Positions 1-7,211 of a stretch of DNA of 10,300 nucleotides are shown here, in pieces. A program made the position numbers and the translations under genes. Origin of the DNA: Methanospirillum hungatei (GTDB taxonomy: Archaea > Halobacteriota > Methanomicrobia > Methanomicrobiales > Methanospirillaceae); contig NZ_JAIWNS010000188.1 of NCBI RefSeq assembly GCF_020216685.1, positions 1-10,300 of the forward strand, written 5' to 3'. Position 1 is the first letter of the stretch. Every line of letters begins with the position of its first letter. The notes beneath the pieces were generated by a model. The model saw only the letters and a list, made by a program, of their open reading frames with translations. It ran no database searches and was not told where the DNA came from.

Positions 1-467
1 AGTTTTTTGGGACACCTTATATGAAGTTGAAAAGATAATTCGATAACAATGTCCCTGATTGCTGAACCCTTCCTATTTGATTTAAACGGAAATAATGCAT
101 ATGGGGGATAACCACCGAAGAATTTTCCATCACTCGTTTCGCATTTTTCCCGTTTACATGATTCAATCTCCAGAGTAATAATAACCTCACTGGACTTTTT
201 GGTTGTACCCCAAATCTCTCCTTCTTTCTCAAAAAGAGCCTCAGGACTGTCAATGAAAGAACCATGTGTAGCCCGCCACCAAAATCGCAAATGACCCCTC
301 ACTGAAGTCCCTCTGACCACGACTGCATCATCAGGTTCCACAAAACCTGCCTCATGACCGCCGCCAAAAACAGGTGTAATGGCCTTGATCTGATATGATT
401 TTTGAAAAATATCATCATTAATTTTTGAATCAGGGACAGGTGGAGCATTCGTTTTAATGGTCCGCAT
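1..467 (-). CDS. cmr1: Cmr1, type III-B CRISPR RAMP protein (5' part, runs off the left edge)
   Basis: Reading leftward from the ATG at 467, 155 codons are open to the window edge. The product resembles the Cmr1 RAMP (RRM-fold) subunit of the Cmr effector complex, which caps the end of the complex near the 3' end of the crRNA. Visible family features are YQIKAITPVFGGG (about residues 25-37), the hallmark RGTSVRGHLRFWWRA (about 54-68), an EGEIWG strand that matches the FGS-type position of Cmr1, a following SSEVIITLEI strand, and a YPPYALFPF segment near residue 125. An in-frame TAA lies three codons upstream of the ATG, so the start is secure. A GGGGGAT sequence (483-477) is a plausible, rather distant ribosome site. 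Cmr1 is usually an early gene in cmr operons, so the other subunits, including Cas10, are expected to the left. What is missing is only what the window cuts off; there is no sign of a frameshift. Confidence 0.88.
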   Translation of the reverse strand, partial: MRTIKTNAPPVPDSKINDDIFQKSYQIKAITPVFGGGHEAGFVEPDDAVVVRGTSVRGHLRFWWRATHGSFIDSPEALFEKEGEIWGTTKKSSEVIITLEIESCKREKCETSDGKFFGGYPPYALFPFKSNRKGSAIRDIVIELSFQLHIRCPKK

Positions 468-486
468 TTCTTGTTAATCCCCCATA

Positions 487-510
487 GATCTCTTATGAGA
501 AATTGAGATC
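487..510. promoter_or_regulatory. Dyad in the cmr1 / zinc-ribbon divergent spacer
   Basis: GATCTC (487-492) and GAGATC (505-510) are perfect 6-bp arms around a 12-bp spacer. A competing smaller hairpin, TCTC-ttat-GAGA, occupies 489-500. The dyad lies between the shared TATA-like element and the cmr1 ribosome site, about where cmr1 transcription should begin, so it could be an operator or a leader hairpin. The function is inferred; short dyads also arise by chance in AT-rich spacers. Confidence 0.35.
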
Positions 511-523
511 CATACCAGATAAG

Positions 524-533
524 TATTTATATT
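524..533. promoter_or_regulatory. TATA-like box shared by divergent promoters
   Basis: TATTTATATT lies about 30 bp before the ATG at 559. Archaeal transcription starts roughly 25 bp after the box, so the rightward transcript would begin within a few bases of that ATG and be nearly leaderless, which fits the absence of a ribosome site there. Read on the other strand the same bases give AATATAAATA, about 60 bp before the cmr1 ATG, leaving a leader of some 35 nt that contains GGGGGAT. One near-symmetrical box could therefore serve both directions. Confidence 0.45.
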
Positions 534-558
534 GAAATGTGGATTATAAATTACATCT

Positions 559-684
559 ATGTTCATCTGTGAAATATGCGGAGAAGAATTCGATGACGAA
601 GACGAATCCGACTGGTATCATGTCTGTATCCCCTGTCGTGAGGATGCCGAAACTGACGAACTGCTTGCACTCGATATCATTTAA
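559..684 (+). CDS. Small acidic four-cysteine (zinc-ribbon-like) protein, 41 aa
   Basis: This short ORF encodes a 41-residue protein with two knuckles, C4-x2-C7 and C23-x2-C26, the usual spacing for a single structural zinc site. Between and after the knuckles it is very acidic: 15 Asp/Glu against one Arg. An in-frame TAA at 547-549 blocks any longer version, and no ribosome site precedes the ATG; the TATA-like box at 524-533 suggests a nearly leaderless mRNA. It is the first gene of a rightward unit, in the same frame as the CARF-HEPN gene that follows 36 bp after its TAA, so the two are probably co-transcribed. I do not recognise a named family. A regulator, a partner of the adjacent HEPN nuclease, or an anti-CRISPR-like inhibitor are all possible. 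The paired CxxC knuckles argue that it is a real gene, but the length keeps confidence moderate. Confidence 0.6.
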   Translation: MFICEICGEEFDDEDESDWYHVCIPCREDAETDELLALDII

Positions 685-720
685 CATGCAAAGAACCATA
701 CCTACTCCTTTGATCTGTCA

Positions 721-1974
721 ATGCGAAAATGTCTGAGTTTTGTAGGGACTGGGGAATTAAAACCGGCCAGATATATCTATAACGAATTTCAATGTGATAC
801 TTCCGTCATACAAGAAGCACTGGCAAAGTTCTATAACCCTGACCTGACGATCCTTTTTGTCACCGACAAAGCGAAATCAAATAACCTCTCTACCGTCATA
901 ACCAGCCTGTCAGAACATCCCTATACCACCATCGACATCCCTGATGGGCGGACTGAATCAGAACTCTGGATGATATTTGATAAAATAATACATGCAGTCA
1001 GTCCTGATGATGAAATACTTCTTGACATAACCCATGCGTACCGGTTTCTCCCCTTTTTAGCATTTCTCACCGCCCTGTACATCAGGGAAGTAACTGGTGC
1101 AACCCTTGCAGGAATCCTATATGGAGCGTTTGAAGCCGGTGAAGATATATATGATCAAACCGGTCAGACCAGGAGAATAACACCTGTATCTGACCTTACC
1201 TCATTCATCATCCTTACAGACTGGATCATGGCAGTCAGATCTTTTATCTCCTTTGCAGATGCAAGAGGTATACAGGCCATGGTTTCTGAATCCCGAATAC
1301 CTGGATTCATTTCATCTCCACATCAGGGTACAGAATCCGGCTCCGCACTTATTCATCTAGCCGATTCACTTCACCAGTTTACTGCAGGGATTCAGCTGTC
1401 CCGTCCCATTGAAGCCAGGGAATCAGGTATCGAAGTATTGAAACACCTTGTCACTATCAGAAACCAGATACATTCAGACTTTTCTGCATTAAACCCGGTT
1501 CTTGATAAAATTACAGAAATATCTCCCTTTAAACAAGATATGTCCACTTCTCCCTCCTGGAGCACTCTGGAAGCCCAGCTCGCCATCATATCATACCAGG
1601 TTGAAAAAGGACTTTATCTGCAGGCTGCCGAACTTGCAAGAGAATGGATGGTTACTGCAGTAATCTGCTATCATGGACTCTTCTCTTCATGGCTCAATGA
1701 AAACATAAGAACCGATGTCGAAGGTGCACTCCATGCACTAACCATAAAGAAAAAAGGAAAACAATACAAATCCTCGCCAATAGTAAGAAGACTGGAGAAA
1801 AACCCCGAATGGAAGAAAATTGCTGACATCTGGCATAAAATTGCTCGTATAAGAAATGACCTGGCACATTGTGGTATGAGAGAGGGCAGGGAAGATGCAA
1901 AAACCCTTGAAAAAAAAGTAATCGCAATCCCAGAAGAACTCACAATATTTTATCAGATACTCCGCAGAACCTGA
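721..1974 (+). CDS. csx2: CARF-HEPN ribonuclease, Csx2/TM1812 family (copy A)
   Basis: This 417-residue protein has an N-terminal CARF domain (about 1-175) and a C-terminal HEPN domain (about 285-417). The CARF part opens with LSFVGTG (residues 5-11) and carries the family signature DITHAYRFLPF (102-112), a form of DxTHxxR. The HEPN part carries RNDLAHCGM at 378-386, whose R378-x4-H383 matches the RNase motif of HEPN nucleases. Members of this class are cytosolic effectors of type III CRISPR: cOA made by Cas10 binds the CARF dimer and switches on RNA cleavage. The first in-frame ATG after the upstream TAA is at 721, and it aligns with the start of the paralog at 3253. The only ribosome-site hint is TGATC at 711-715, so translation may depend on the small gene upstream. 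The stop (1972-1974) lies one base from the stop of the paralog on the other strand. Confidence 0.9.
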   Translation: MRKCLSFVGTGELKPARYIYNEFQCDTSVIQEALAKFYNPDLTILFVTDKAKSNNLSTVITSLSEHPYTTIDIPDGRTESELWMIFDKIIHAVSPDDEILLDITHAYRFLPFLAFLTALYIREVTGATLAGILYGAFEAGEDIYDQTGQTRRITPVSDLTSFIILTDWIMAVRSFISFADARGIQAMVSESRIPGFISSPHQGTESGSALIHLADSLHQFTAGIQLSRPIEARESGIEVLKHLVTIRNQIHSDFSALNPVLDKITEISPFKQDMSTSPSWSTLEAQLAIISYQVEKGLYLQAAELAREWMVTAVICYHGLFSSWLNENIRTDVEGALHALTIKKKGKQYKSSPIVRRLEKNPEWKKIADIWHKIARIRNDLAHCGMREGREDAKTLEKKVIAIPEELTIFYQILRRT

Positions 1975-1975
1975 A

Positions 1976-3253
1976 TCACTTCGGGACCCTCAACATCATG
2001 GCATAATACTGGTCAAGATAGTCTGAAAATTTTTTAATCTTTTTCTCTAGTTGCTTAACATTCTGGCTGTCCGGATTCATCCCACAATGGGCTAGTTCAT
2101 TCCTCAGCTGGGAGACCTTGCTCCATATCCCGGTCAACTCCTTCCATGAATCATGATTGCAGAACCAGTCCAAAAACATGGGTTTCTTCTCATCTTCATG
2201 ATGGGATTGCCCTTTAGGCTGTCCAATCAGTATCTTCTCTGCACCGGAAAGAGAATTCTCTGCTTCATATCGAACCTCCTTTTTCAGCCAATCATTCGTG
2301 GATCCGGCAGCATACAAAAGTACCGTTACCATCCATTCCCGTCCCATCGTGACCGCCTGCTGATACAGGCCCATATTCAGTTGAACCTGGATAAGTTCAC
2401 GCTGCTTTTGAATCACAATATCGGTAAGGATCTTTGGTTTCTGTACCGCAAATTGCTCTATCTCTGATATCCTTGAAAGAAGAGGTGTCAGAACAGGAGT
2501 GGTCTCTTTGATAGCCTCTTTTACAGCCTCAAACCGTTCCTGAATTTGAAATGCTGTTTCCATTGCCTCAACCGGACGTGCCAGTCTCACCGATGCGGCA
2601 TACGTTCCCATCGGCCTTACCAGATCCAACAGTGGTTTATTCTTTTTATTGCTCTGATAGTGTGATAACTTTGCATTTGAGATCTTGCGGACCATGTGAT
2701 TGAGTTTATCTGCATCAGCATGGTAAAGAAATGACCTGACTCCTGCCATCCATTCAAAAATCTCAACAAATCCGGTTAAATCAAATACCGGTGCTCGTGA
2801 AATCTCCTTACCTGAGTCCAGGAGTATCGTTTCACGAGCTTCAAACGCACCATAAACCACACCGGAAAGAGAGAACGGTTTAATTTCCTTTAAATAAGCG
2901 ATAGAAAGCAGGGCAATAAATGGCAGTGACCGGAACCCGTGAGTAATATCAAAGATAATATCATCATTCTCAAAAACTGCGTCAGTCACTATCGAAAAAA
3001 TCTCCCAGATCTCTTCTTCACATTTTCCATCCGGAATATCTACAAGGGTGACCTGAATAGATGAGAGAGCAGCCTGAACAATAGGAAGATTTTTACTCCG
3101 TGCCTCATTCGTAACAAAAAGCACAACCTCATCCGGCTTATAATACCGACACAACGCATCCTGAACAACAGAAGTCTGATATTCCTCATCAAACACACGA
3201 TAGATAGTTTCATATAAAGTCCCGGTCCCGATAAAGGAAAGTAATTTTGTCAT
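1976..3253 (-). CDS. csx2: CARF-HEPN ribonuclease, Csx2/TM1812 family (copy B)
   Basis: The protein has 425 residues from the ATG at 3253. It has the same layout as copy A: LSFIGTG at 5-11, CARF signature DITHGFRSLPF at 102-112, and HEPN motif RNELAHCGM at 384-392 (R384-x4-H389). Its first 139 residues align with copy A without a gap; I count about 65 identities by hand, and the middle region is much less alike. A GTG at 3268 would add five residues, but GGAGGG at 3266-3261 is correctly spaced for the ATG, so the ATG is preferred. The start overlaps the stop of the DHH-HD gene as ATGA (3253-3250), which implies translational coupling and a shared transcript. The role is inferred from the family: a cOA-activated RNase of the neighbouring Cmr system. 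The two copies may respond to different ring sizes or form heterodimers; neither can be told from sequence. Confidence 0.9.
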   Translation of the reverse strand: MTKLLSFIGTGTLYETIYRVFDEEYQTSVVQDALCRYYKPDEVVLFVTNEARSKNLPIVQAALSSIQVTLVDIPDGKCEEEIWEIFSIVTDAVFENDDIIFDITHGFRSLPFIALLSIAYLKEIKPFSLSGVVYGAFEARETILLDSGKEISRAPVFDLTGFVEIFEWMAGVRSFLYHADADKLNHMVRKISNAKLSHYQSNKKNKPLLDLVRPMGTYAASVRLARPVEAMETAFQIQERFEAVKEAIKETTPVLTPLLSRISEIEQFAVQKPKILTDIVIQKQRELIQVQLNMGLYQQAVTMGREWMVTVLLYAAGSTNDWLKKEVRYEAENSLSGAEKILIGQPKGQSHHEDEKKPMFLDWFCNHDSWKELTGIWSKVSQLRNELAHCGMNPDSQNVKQLEKKIKKFSDYLDQYYAMMLRVPK

Positions 3254-4950
3254 CTCATCTCCCTCCACCCATCAGCAATATCAACAATCTCAATCCGAAC
3301 GGTGAAATACCGTTTCAAAGGTTCAGTCTCAAGTTCCAGATCCTGAATTTTCACATAAGCCTTTTCCCGATCACGTACAATCATTTGAAACGTCAGAGTA
3401 GTATCTCTGATCTTCAGTGATAGACCTAAAACGGCCTGATGACTATCCCATTCTCTTCTGGAATCATCGTTGAGAACCTTATATAACTCCTCATAAAAAA
3501 CACCTTTATCATTTTTCTGAGCCCTTCGGTAATCATTATCCATACCATCAGCAACCCTGAGCAGGATATACAAATGATCTCTGTCCGTGCCTAAAAGATC
3601 CATCTTCTTCCGATGACGCAGGCACATATCAGCAATAAGATCCACCTCATTATGAGTCAAAAATCCGGAAAATAACCCCTCTTTTTCCCATGACCGAATC
3701 ATCTGTTCAGAAAATTCATGATGAAGAAGGTGAACATCCTTAAAATCCGGACAAACAGTTCTATCTATTCCATACCCGATATCATGGAGAAGGCATGCCC
3801 AGTCCAGTATCTTCTGCTCTTGTTCAGAAAGTCCATATAAAGAACCAAGAGTCCGCCCATTCGCGATAACATGTTCTACATGTCCCCATTTATGCAGTGT
3901 TAAAAAGTATGGAATCTCAACACGCCTTAAAAAACTTGCAACATATGAATAAAAGGAATCTGACCCTGATGTGAATGTTCCATGAAAATCTCCCTTTTCA
4001 TGAGAGGAGGAAAACAATAAAATCAGTTTTTCAATAAGTTCAGGCGAATAATCAAGATTGGGAGCATGTACATGACCCCGGAATCTGGTCATCCCAAGTC
4101 TTAAAGCCACCGGAAGGTTGTCAGACTTCCAATATGTTACCAGAAGAATAACAGGCTTTTCAGGATTCTGATATCCAACTCCAAGAGCATAGTCTTTTCC
4201 ATACTGCTTGCATGCCTGATCCAATTGTTTGTATCCGCTCCCCTCCGCCAGTCTGGGTACATACACAAATGAATCATACATAAGCACGGTGTCAGCATGA
4301 GGAGTATCAGGAGGAAATTGGTTAAAAAATGAGGCGTTGTCATGCCGTATTGCATTCAGACTCCCAGCAATATCCCTTTTCGCAGAATCTATCCGTGCAG
4401 CAAAAATCTCATCTTCTTCAGACACAGGAAGAACAGCATCATCCCGGTCACATATTGCCCCATACTTCCCCCATTTGTACGTGAACTCATCAGGGATCCC
4501 ATAATGAGTAAAAATGGCTGATGAAGTGATAATAACTTCCGCACCGATTTGTGAACACTTTCCATAATTGGTGAATGAATTCTTATGATGATCAATCAGG
4601 ACGATACGTGGAACAATCTTCAGTGCAGATTTCATCTGCTGAACAACCTGATCAACTGATAAAGACGGGCACCGGTTATCAGGTTCAGGAAAAGGAATGT
4701 CCACAATAACCACCAGAGCATAATCTTTAAAAGATGATTTCATATAGTAAGGGAAGGTGTACTGCCAGAAAAGACAGGGTATACCGGTCCCTAAATCTGC
4801 ACATATTCCTTCATTTTCTGAAGATGGCCGTACATATGAACATACGGTAGTAACCTCAAAACCTTCTGCCTCTAAAGCCCGTTCAGAGAGGGCAGTCATA
4901 ATAATGCCATGCCCATCAGTTCCTCCAAATAATAGTGCTCGATTACTCAT
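3250..4950 (-). CDS. DHH phosphoesterase fused to a Ppx/GppA-like HD domain
   Basis: This 566-residue protein joins two phosphoesterase folds. The first part (about 1-200) looks like a DHH-family domain: TDGHG at 11-15 in place of the usual DxDG motif, a strand ending in D84 (VVIVDIPF), the diagnostic D120-H121-H122 in LIDHHKNS, and CDRDD at 167-171 as the likely last metal-binding motif. Residues about 220-335 may be a diverged DHHA1-like domain. From about 345 an HD domain follows: H357/H360, LLHDIGYGI with H389-D390, H410/H411, LRHRKK with H446, and LRVADGMD with D468. This pattern and the beta-rich tail (about 500-560) recall the C-terminal half of Ppx/GppA phosphatases. DHH proteins such as GdpP and NrnA cleave cyclic dinucleotides or short linear RNAs, so a cOA- or oligoadenylate-degrading role beside two CARF nucleases is attractive but inferred. 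GGTGAT at 4958-4953 is the ribosome site. The stop overlaps copy B by four bases. Confidence 0.82.
   Translation of the reverse strand: MSNRALLFGGTDGHGIIMTALSERALEAEGFEVTTVCSYVRPSSENEGICADLGTGIPCLFWQYTFPYYMKSSFKDYALVVIVDIPFPEPDNRCPSLSVDQVVQQMKSALKIVPRIVLIDHHKNSFTNYGKCSQIGAEVIITSSAIFTHYGIPDEFTYKWGKYGAICDRDDAVLPVSEEDEIFAARIDSAKRDIAGSLNAIRHDNASFFNQFPPDTPHADTVLMYDSFVYVPRLAEGSGYKQLDQACKQYGKDYALGVGYQNPEKPVILLVTYWKSDNLPVALRLGMTRFRGHVHAPNLDYSPELIEKLILLFSSSHEKGDFHGTFTSGSDSFYSYVASFLRRVEIPYFLTLHKWGHVEHVIANGRTLGSLYGLSEQEQKILDWACLLHDIGYGIDRTVCPDFKDVHLLHHEFSEQMIRSWEKEGLFSGFLTHNEVDLIADMCLRHRKKMDLLGTDRDHLYILLRVADGMDNDYRRAQKNDKGVFYEELYKVLNDDSRREWDSHQAVLGLSLKIRDTTLTFQMIVRDREKAYVKIQDLELETEPLKRYFTVRIEIVDIADGWREMR
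3261..3266 (-). promoter_or_regulatory. Ribosome-binding site deciding the start of CARF-HEPN copy B
   Basis: GGAGGG lies seven bases before the ATG at 3253 and inside the end of the DHH-HD reading frame. The alternative GTG at 3268 would itself overlap this site, so the shorter 425-residue protein, which also aligns with copy A from its first residue, is preferred. Confidence 0.75.
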
Positions 4951-4991
4951 AAATCACCAATATAAAATACTAAATTGCCTCAAATTCTTCT

Positions 4992-4997
4992 AAAAAA
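4992..4997 (-). terminator. Possible oligo-T terminator after the tubulin-like gene
   Basis: On the minus strand a run of six T follows the TAA of the tubulin-like gene after four bases, with no clear stem before it. Archaeal RNA polymerase can stop at such runs, so some transcripts may end here and DHH-HD expression may depend on read-through. No convincing TATA box at the right distance from the ATG at 4950 was found in the 51-bp spacer, which leaves co-transcription as the simpler reading. Confidence 0.3.
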
Positions 4998-5001
4998 GGA
5001 A

Positions 5002-7203
5002 TTATGAAGAGTCGGAAACGATATCCGGATAAACCTCCTGAATCAGGGGATCATCAGGGAACCATTCCGGATATGCAAAAATTGTCCCTATAGGTCCTGT
5101 AATATCGGTCTTTTCTTTTAATTTATTCTGTAGATATTCCGTTTTTCGAATATTATATTCTTTTACATCTTCAATCGAAAGATTAAGAGTATAATCAATA
5201 AATTCTATTTTCTCATCATTATACGTATGGCTAGGTATCTTCACTACTTTCATCGATGCAAATGCAACATTATCACCAAGCGCACTCTCATGAAGCACAT
5301 TACATAAAATAAATAATTCTTCACGAGGATTCGTTAAAATCTCTCCACCAGATCCGATAGCAACTGAAAGATGCCGGTCACGGGACTGCTCAATCCTGTT
5401 CTTGATAATTCTATCAACATCTTTCTGTGAAAATTTCAGGATCTGGAAATAATCAGAAAGACTCTTCATATGAGCAACATTAATATCCTGCACCAGAGAG
5501 ATTTGATTGAGAATTTCTTCAGAAGGAGCAGGATTTAAAACCCTGCCGCTTCCAGACTGACCAAGTCGTTTCTTTAATACATTCTGACGATAAGCATCCT
5601 TTTTCCTTGCAAAACTAACAATTGAGGCAACTCCAAGGATCTTCTCCTTCGTATCCGGGTTTTGAAGCGGAAGTTTCTCCCCAATCTTCGTATCAACATA
5701 CTGTTTTAATGTTCTAATCTTCAGAGTTTTCACCTTTAAAACTTCAAGGTCATGCAGAATCTTCTCAATCTTCTCCTTTCGCTCCCGAAGATCGGGCTTT
5801 TTCAAGGGATTTACCATAAGAGAATCTATTTTTCTTTGAAGTTCCTCAATTCTGGAATTAAAAAGATCAAAGATCAGAGTATGCTTGGCATCTAAACCGA
5901 CAACACCTGCACGCTCAATCTGGTCACATGACCAGCTCTCACTACCAAGAGCCTCCCACCAGGTATCCAGTTCACCTTCATATTCTGATTGAATATTAAT
6001 CTGAAGTTTATTGATTTGATTTTGTAATTTCCCCATAAAATAAGCCAGACCCAAAAGCCGATACTTCTGAAATACTGCCAAAGCCCGGTCCTCAAGAAAT
6101 GACTCATTCATATTCCGCAAAAATTCTTTCATCGCATCAATGACCTGCTTGTGTAATTCAGTCTTTACTGAAGCATCATCATCAATAACAGGACCGAGAA
6201 GGTCATTCTCCTCTGCAAGATTTTTAACCAACCGGATTGGAATATTCAGTTCACTCTCTCCAAAAGACGCAAAAGGACTCGGAACATCCTTCCATAGATT
6301 CTCGAGGCCCTTTGGATATTGGGGAAGAGCAAACATCATAGTAACAATAATCTTATTTGCATGAGAGAGATAATCATCGACCATCTCCCCCTTCTCTTTC
6401 CGAAGTTTCGTGGTCAGTTCTTCATCAATTCCAAACAAAAAATATCGTTCAAAAGGCCGCTCCCTTATCTCAATAGGTTCTCCATGAAATGGAAGTGTTA
6501 ATCTGACCGGGGCAATATCTGATGCTCCTGCCAGAACCTTTACCTCCTCAAGAGCTGCAAAAGAATTGGCAAAATATCGTTTTGTAAACGTCGCAGTAGA
6601 GATATCGGTAATATTTGTCCCTGAAGGAAGAATACCAATCCCATAAATATGTGGAGTAATCCCTTTATTTCCCAGAATCTCCTGAACTATTTTCTTTAGA
6701 TATATAGCAAGGGCCGGAAAAGAGCCACTCCCTGTTCCCCCACCCAAAGAATGTATGATCCAGATAGCAATATGGCCCCGCTTCTCCCCGCCACCTTCCT
6801 TCTCTTTCCAGAGACTTGAAAGGTCATGTATATGGGCAGTAATAGTTCTTGAAATTTCTTCTTTATGAAGATCAAGCAGGAATCGTCCATACACCCGTTC
6901 CTGAAGAGCTCCCCCTTTCTGCATGACTACCCATTTATGCAGATACGGACAATTTTTCTTCAGATTAGCCACATCATACTGATGGTCAGTAATTGCAATC
7001 CTCGATGTATTTGGTGCAAACTCAATAATTCTATTTAGATCATCAATATTTGAATCAATAGCAATAAACCGGTAATTATCAATGATTCCATTCTTCTCAA
7101 CAAAAGAGATGAACTCCTTGATAACACTCACTCCGCCCATCCCGACACCAATTGCAAGAGTTGGGATGATGCCTGCCTCCCTACATAACTGCTTTTCACT
7201 CAT
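5002..7203 (-). CDS. FtsZ/tubulin-like GTPase, large diverged family
   Basis: The N-terminal ~300 residues of this 733-residue cytosolic protein show the FtsZ/tubulin nucleotide-binding layout. There is a glycine loop GVGMGGVSVI at 19-28, FIAIDSN at 47-52, the signature SLGGGTGSG at 152-160 (the tubulin T4 loop), and RYFANSFAALEE at 209-220, which sits where FtsZ and tubulin have the nucleotide-contacting helix H6. I could not place a T7 catalytic loop with confidence. The remainder (about 345-610) is largely helical with charged coiled-coil-like stretches (about 445-500), followed by a mixed C-terminal domain. It is much longer than FtsZ or CetZ (roughly 350-400 residues) and fits the FtsZ-like families proposed by Makarova and Koonin in 2010 for membrane remodelling. 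The ATG at 7203 follows a GTGAT ribosome-site-like sequence. It lies 8 bp after a membrane-protein gene, so the two probably form an operon, and 51 bp before the DHH-HD gene. Confidence 0.8.
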   Translation of the reverse strand: MSEKQLCREAGIIPTLAIGVGMGGVSVIKEFISFVEKNGIIDNYRFIAIDSNIDDLNRIIEFAPNTSRIAITDHQYDVANLKKNCPYLHKWVVMQKGGALQERVYGRFLLDLHKEEISRTITAHIHDLSSLWKEKEGGGEKRGHIAIWIIHSLGGGTGSGSFPALAIYLKKIVQEILGNKGITPHIYGIGILPSGTNITDISTATFTKRYFANSFAALEEVKVLAGASDIAPVRLTLPFHGEPIEIRERPFERYFLFGIDEELTTKLRKEKGEMVDDYLSHANKIIVTMMFALPQYPKGLENLWKDVPSPFASFGESELNIPIRLVKNLAEENDLLGPVIDDDASVKTELHKQVIDAMKEFLRNMNESFLEDRALAVFQKYRLLGLAYFMGKLQNQINKLQINIQSEYEGELDTWWEALGSESWSCDQIERAGVVGLDAKHTLIFDLFNSRIEELQRKIDSLMVNPLKKPDLRERKEKIEKILHDLEVLKVKTLKIRTLKQYVDTKIGEKLPLQNPDTKEKILGVASIVSFARKKDAYRQNVLKKRLGQSGSGRVLNPAPSEEILNQISLVQDINVAHMKSLSDYFQILKFSQKDVDRIIKNRIEQSRDRHLSVAIGSGGEILTNPREELFILCNVLHESALGDNVAFASMKVVKIPSHTYNDEKIEFIDYTLNLSIEDVKEYNIRKTEYLQNKLKEKTDITGPIGTIFAYPEWFPDDPLIQEVYPDIVSDSS

Positions 7204-7211
7204 AATATCAC

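Noticed and set aside
17..265. Open frame of 82 codons on the minus strand
   Set aside because: It is an out-of-frame shadow of cmr1, which reads through the same bases with clear family motifs.
682..720. Read-through of the TAA as a programmed recoding event
   Set aside because: The codon is UAA, not the UAG used for pyrrolysine, and no supporting RNA structure is evident; a separate start at 721 matches the paralog exactly.
539..736. Open frame of 65 codons on the plus strand
   Set aside because: It overlaps the 41-codon four-cysteine ORF in another frame and runs into the CARF-HEPN start; it shows no motif of its own.
2153..2467. Open frame of 104 codons on the plus strand
   Set aside because: It is antisense to CARF-HEPN copy B, with no ribosome site or recognisable motif.
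3254..3268. GTG start giving a 430-residue CARF-HEPN copy B
   Set aside because: The ATG at 3253 has a well-spaced GGAGGG, forms an ATGA overlap with the upstream stop and aligns with copy A from residue 1.
5002..7203. Ordinary cell-division FtsZ or CetZ
   Set aside because: The protein is nearly twice as long, lies beside CRISPR and membrane-protein genes rather than division genes, and its sequence outside the nucleotide loops is strongly diverged.
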